Origin: Gallionella sp. UBA6045
GTDB taxonomy: Bacteria; Pseudomonadota; Gammaproteobacteria; Burkholderiales; Gallionellaceae
Direction: 5' to 3'
Assembly (NCBI GenBank): GCA_002429165.1
Contig: DIYV01000079.1
Coordinates: 12,496 to 35,821 of the forward strand
DNA length: 23,326 nucleotides
Part shown: positions 22,765 to 23,326 of the stretch, piece after piece
Layout: every line of letters begins with the position of its first letter
Numbering within the stretch: the first letter of the stretch is position 1
Notes under the pieces: model-generated
The model's input: only the letters and a program-made list of their open reading frames with translations
The model's database searches: none
What the model was told of the DNA's origin: nothing
Translations under genes and position numbers: made by a program

Positions 22765-23326
22765 TTAGCCTGCGGCTCCGGTCAATTCGTCTGCCAGGGT
22801 CTGCGCTGCTTTGAAATCCAGCGTACCTTCATAAATCGCCCGTCCGGTTATCGCACCGGTAATCCCTTCGGCCTGCACCGCGCATAACGCCCGCACATCA
22901 TCCAGATTGGTGATGCCGCCGCTGGCGATGACCGGCACATGCAGCGGGCGGGCCAATTCAACGGTAGCCTGAATGTTTACCCCGGAAAGCATGCCGTCGC
23001 GCCCGATATCCGTGTAAATAACCGCTTCCACTCCATAGCCTTCAAAGCGTTGGGCCAGATCCGCCACATCATGTCCGGTCAGTTTCGACCACCCATCTAC
23101 TGCCACTTTGCCGCCCTTGGCATCCAGACCCACCATGATCTGTCCGGGAAAAGCGTCGCAGGCTTCATGCAGGAAACCGGGCACTTTCACTGCTGCGGTA
23201 CCGATAATGATGTAAGTCACACCGATGTCGAGATAGCGCTCTATGGTTTCCAGATCGCGTATGCCCCCGCCGAGTTGCACCGGAATATCCGTTCCGACCG
23301 CTTCAATGATGCTGCGCACGGCGGCC
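22765..23326 (-). CDS. hisA: Phosphoribosylformimino-AICAR ribotide isomerase, C-terminal part (5' end outside window)
   Basis: The minus frame is open to the right edge and gives about 187 residues of the HisA TIM barrel, so roughly the first 60 are outside. Seen are [20 protein letters not shown], the catalytic Asp in MVGLDAKGG, the second Asp in [11 protein letters not shown], and the phosphate-binding VIASGGITN. It opens the ring of ProFAR in histidine synthesis and precedes hisF by 3 bp. Confidence 0.96.
   Translation of the reverse strand, partial: AAVRSIIEAVGTDIPVQLGGGIRDLETIERYLDIGVTYIIIGTAAVKVPGFLHEACDAFPGQIMVGLDAKGGKVAVDGWSKLTGHDVADLAQRFEGYGVEAVIYTDIGRDGMLSGVNIQATVELARPLHVPVIASGGITNLDDVRALCAVQAEGITGAITGRAIYEGTLDFKAAQTLADELTGAAG

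Overview
The window looks like a chromosomal segment of a chemolithotrophic, iron-oxidising betaproteobacterium, most likely of the family Gallionellaceae (Sideroxydans, Gallionella or Ferriphaselus type). This is inferred from two adjacent Cyc2-type outer-membrane cytochrome-porin genes, a complete Alternative Complex III (ACIII) operon, and a gene order around tat, ssp and his that is typical of Betaproteobacteria. No taxonomic search was possible.

Left part (1-3344): on the minus strand, the 5' portion of an MsbA-like ABC exporter lies behind a bacterial RIO1-type kinase. A 378-bp spacer follows that holds an inverted pair of short-period repeats. On the plus strand come a 28-residue basic micro-protein, a YajD-like HNH protein and a HigB/HigA-like (HI1419/HI1420 family) toxin-antitoxin pair. 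A perfect bidirectional terminator separates the pair from the next block.

Iron-oxidation block (3512-7651): two tandem cyc2 paralogues (minus strand) each encode a signal peptide, one N-terminal CxxCH haem site and a beta-barrel ending in Phe. They stand divergent from rpoH (sigma-32), whose sigma-70-like promoter is overlapped by a near-consensus CIRCE (HrcA operator).

Respiratory block (7698-16180, minus strand): actA-actB1-actB2-actC-actD-actE-actF followed directly by sspA-sspB. ActB is split into a Mo-bisPGD-like subunit with a Tat/lipoprotein signal and a separate four-cluster Fe-S subunit. In most Betaproteobacteria the slot next to sspAB is occupied by the cytochrome bc1 genes petABC, so ACIII appears to have replaced bc1 in place. 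Cyc2 (Fe(II) to periplasmic cytochrome c) and ACIII (quinol/cytochrome c exchange) would act in the same electron-transfer chain.

Right part (16514-23326): an orphan 212-residue protein (plus), a NIF3-family metal protein (minus), a membrane-anchored one-PDZ HtrA protease (plus), then a minus-strand run hisA-hisF-hisI-hisE-hinT-tatA-tatB-tatC. Between hisF and hisI sits a 369-bp insert made of an inverted pair of 7-bp tandem arrays and a very palindromic element flanked by a 14-bp near-perfect duplication of the hisF 3' end. No tRNA, rRNA, CRISPR array or transposase gene was seen.
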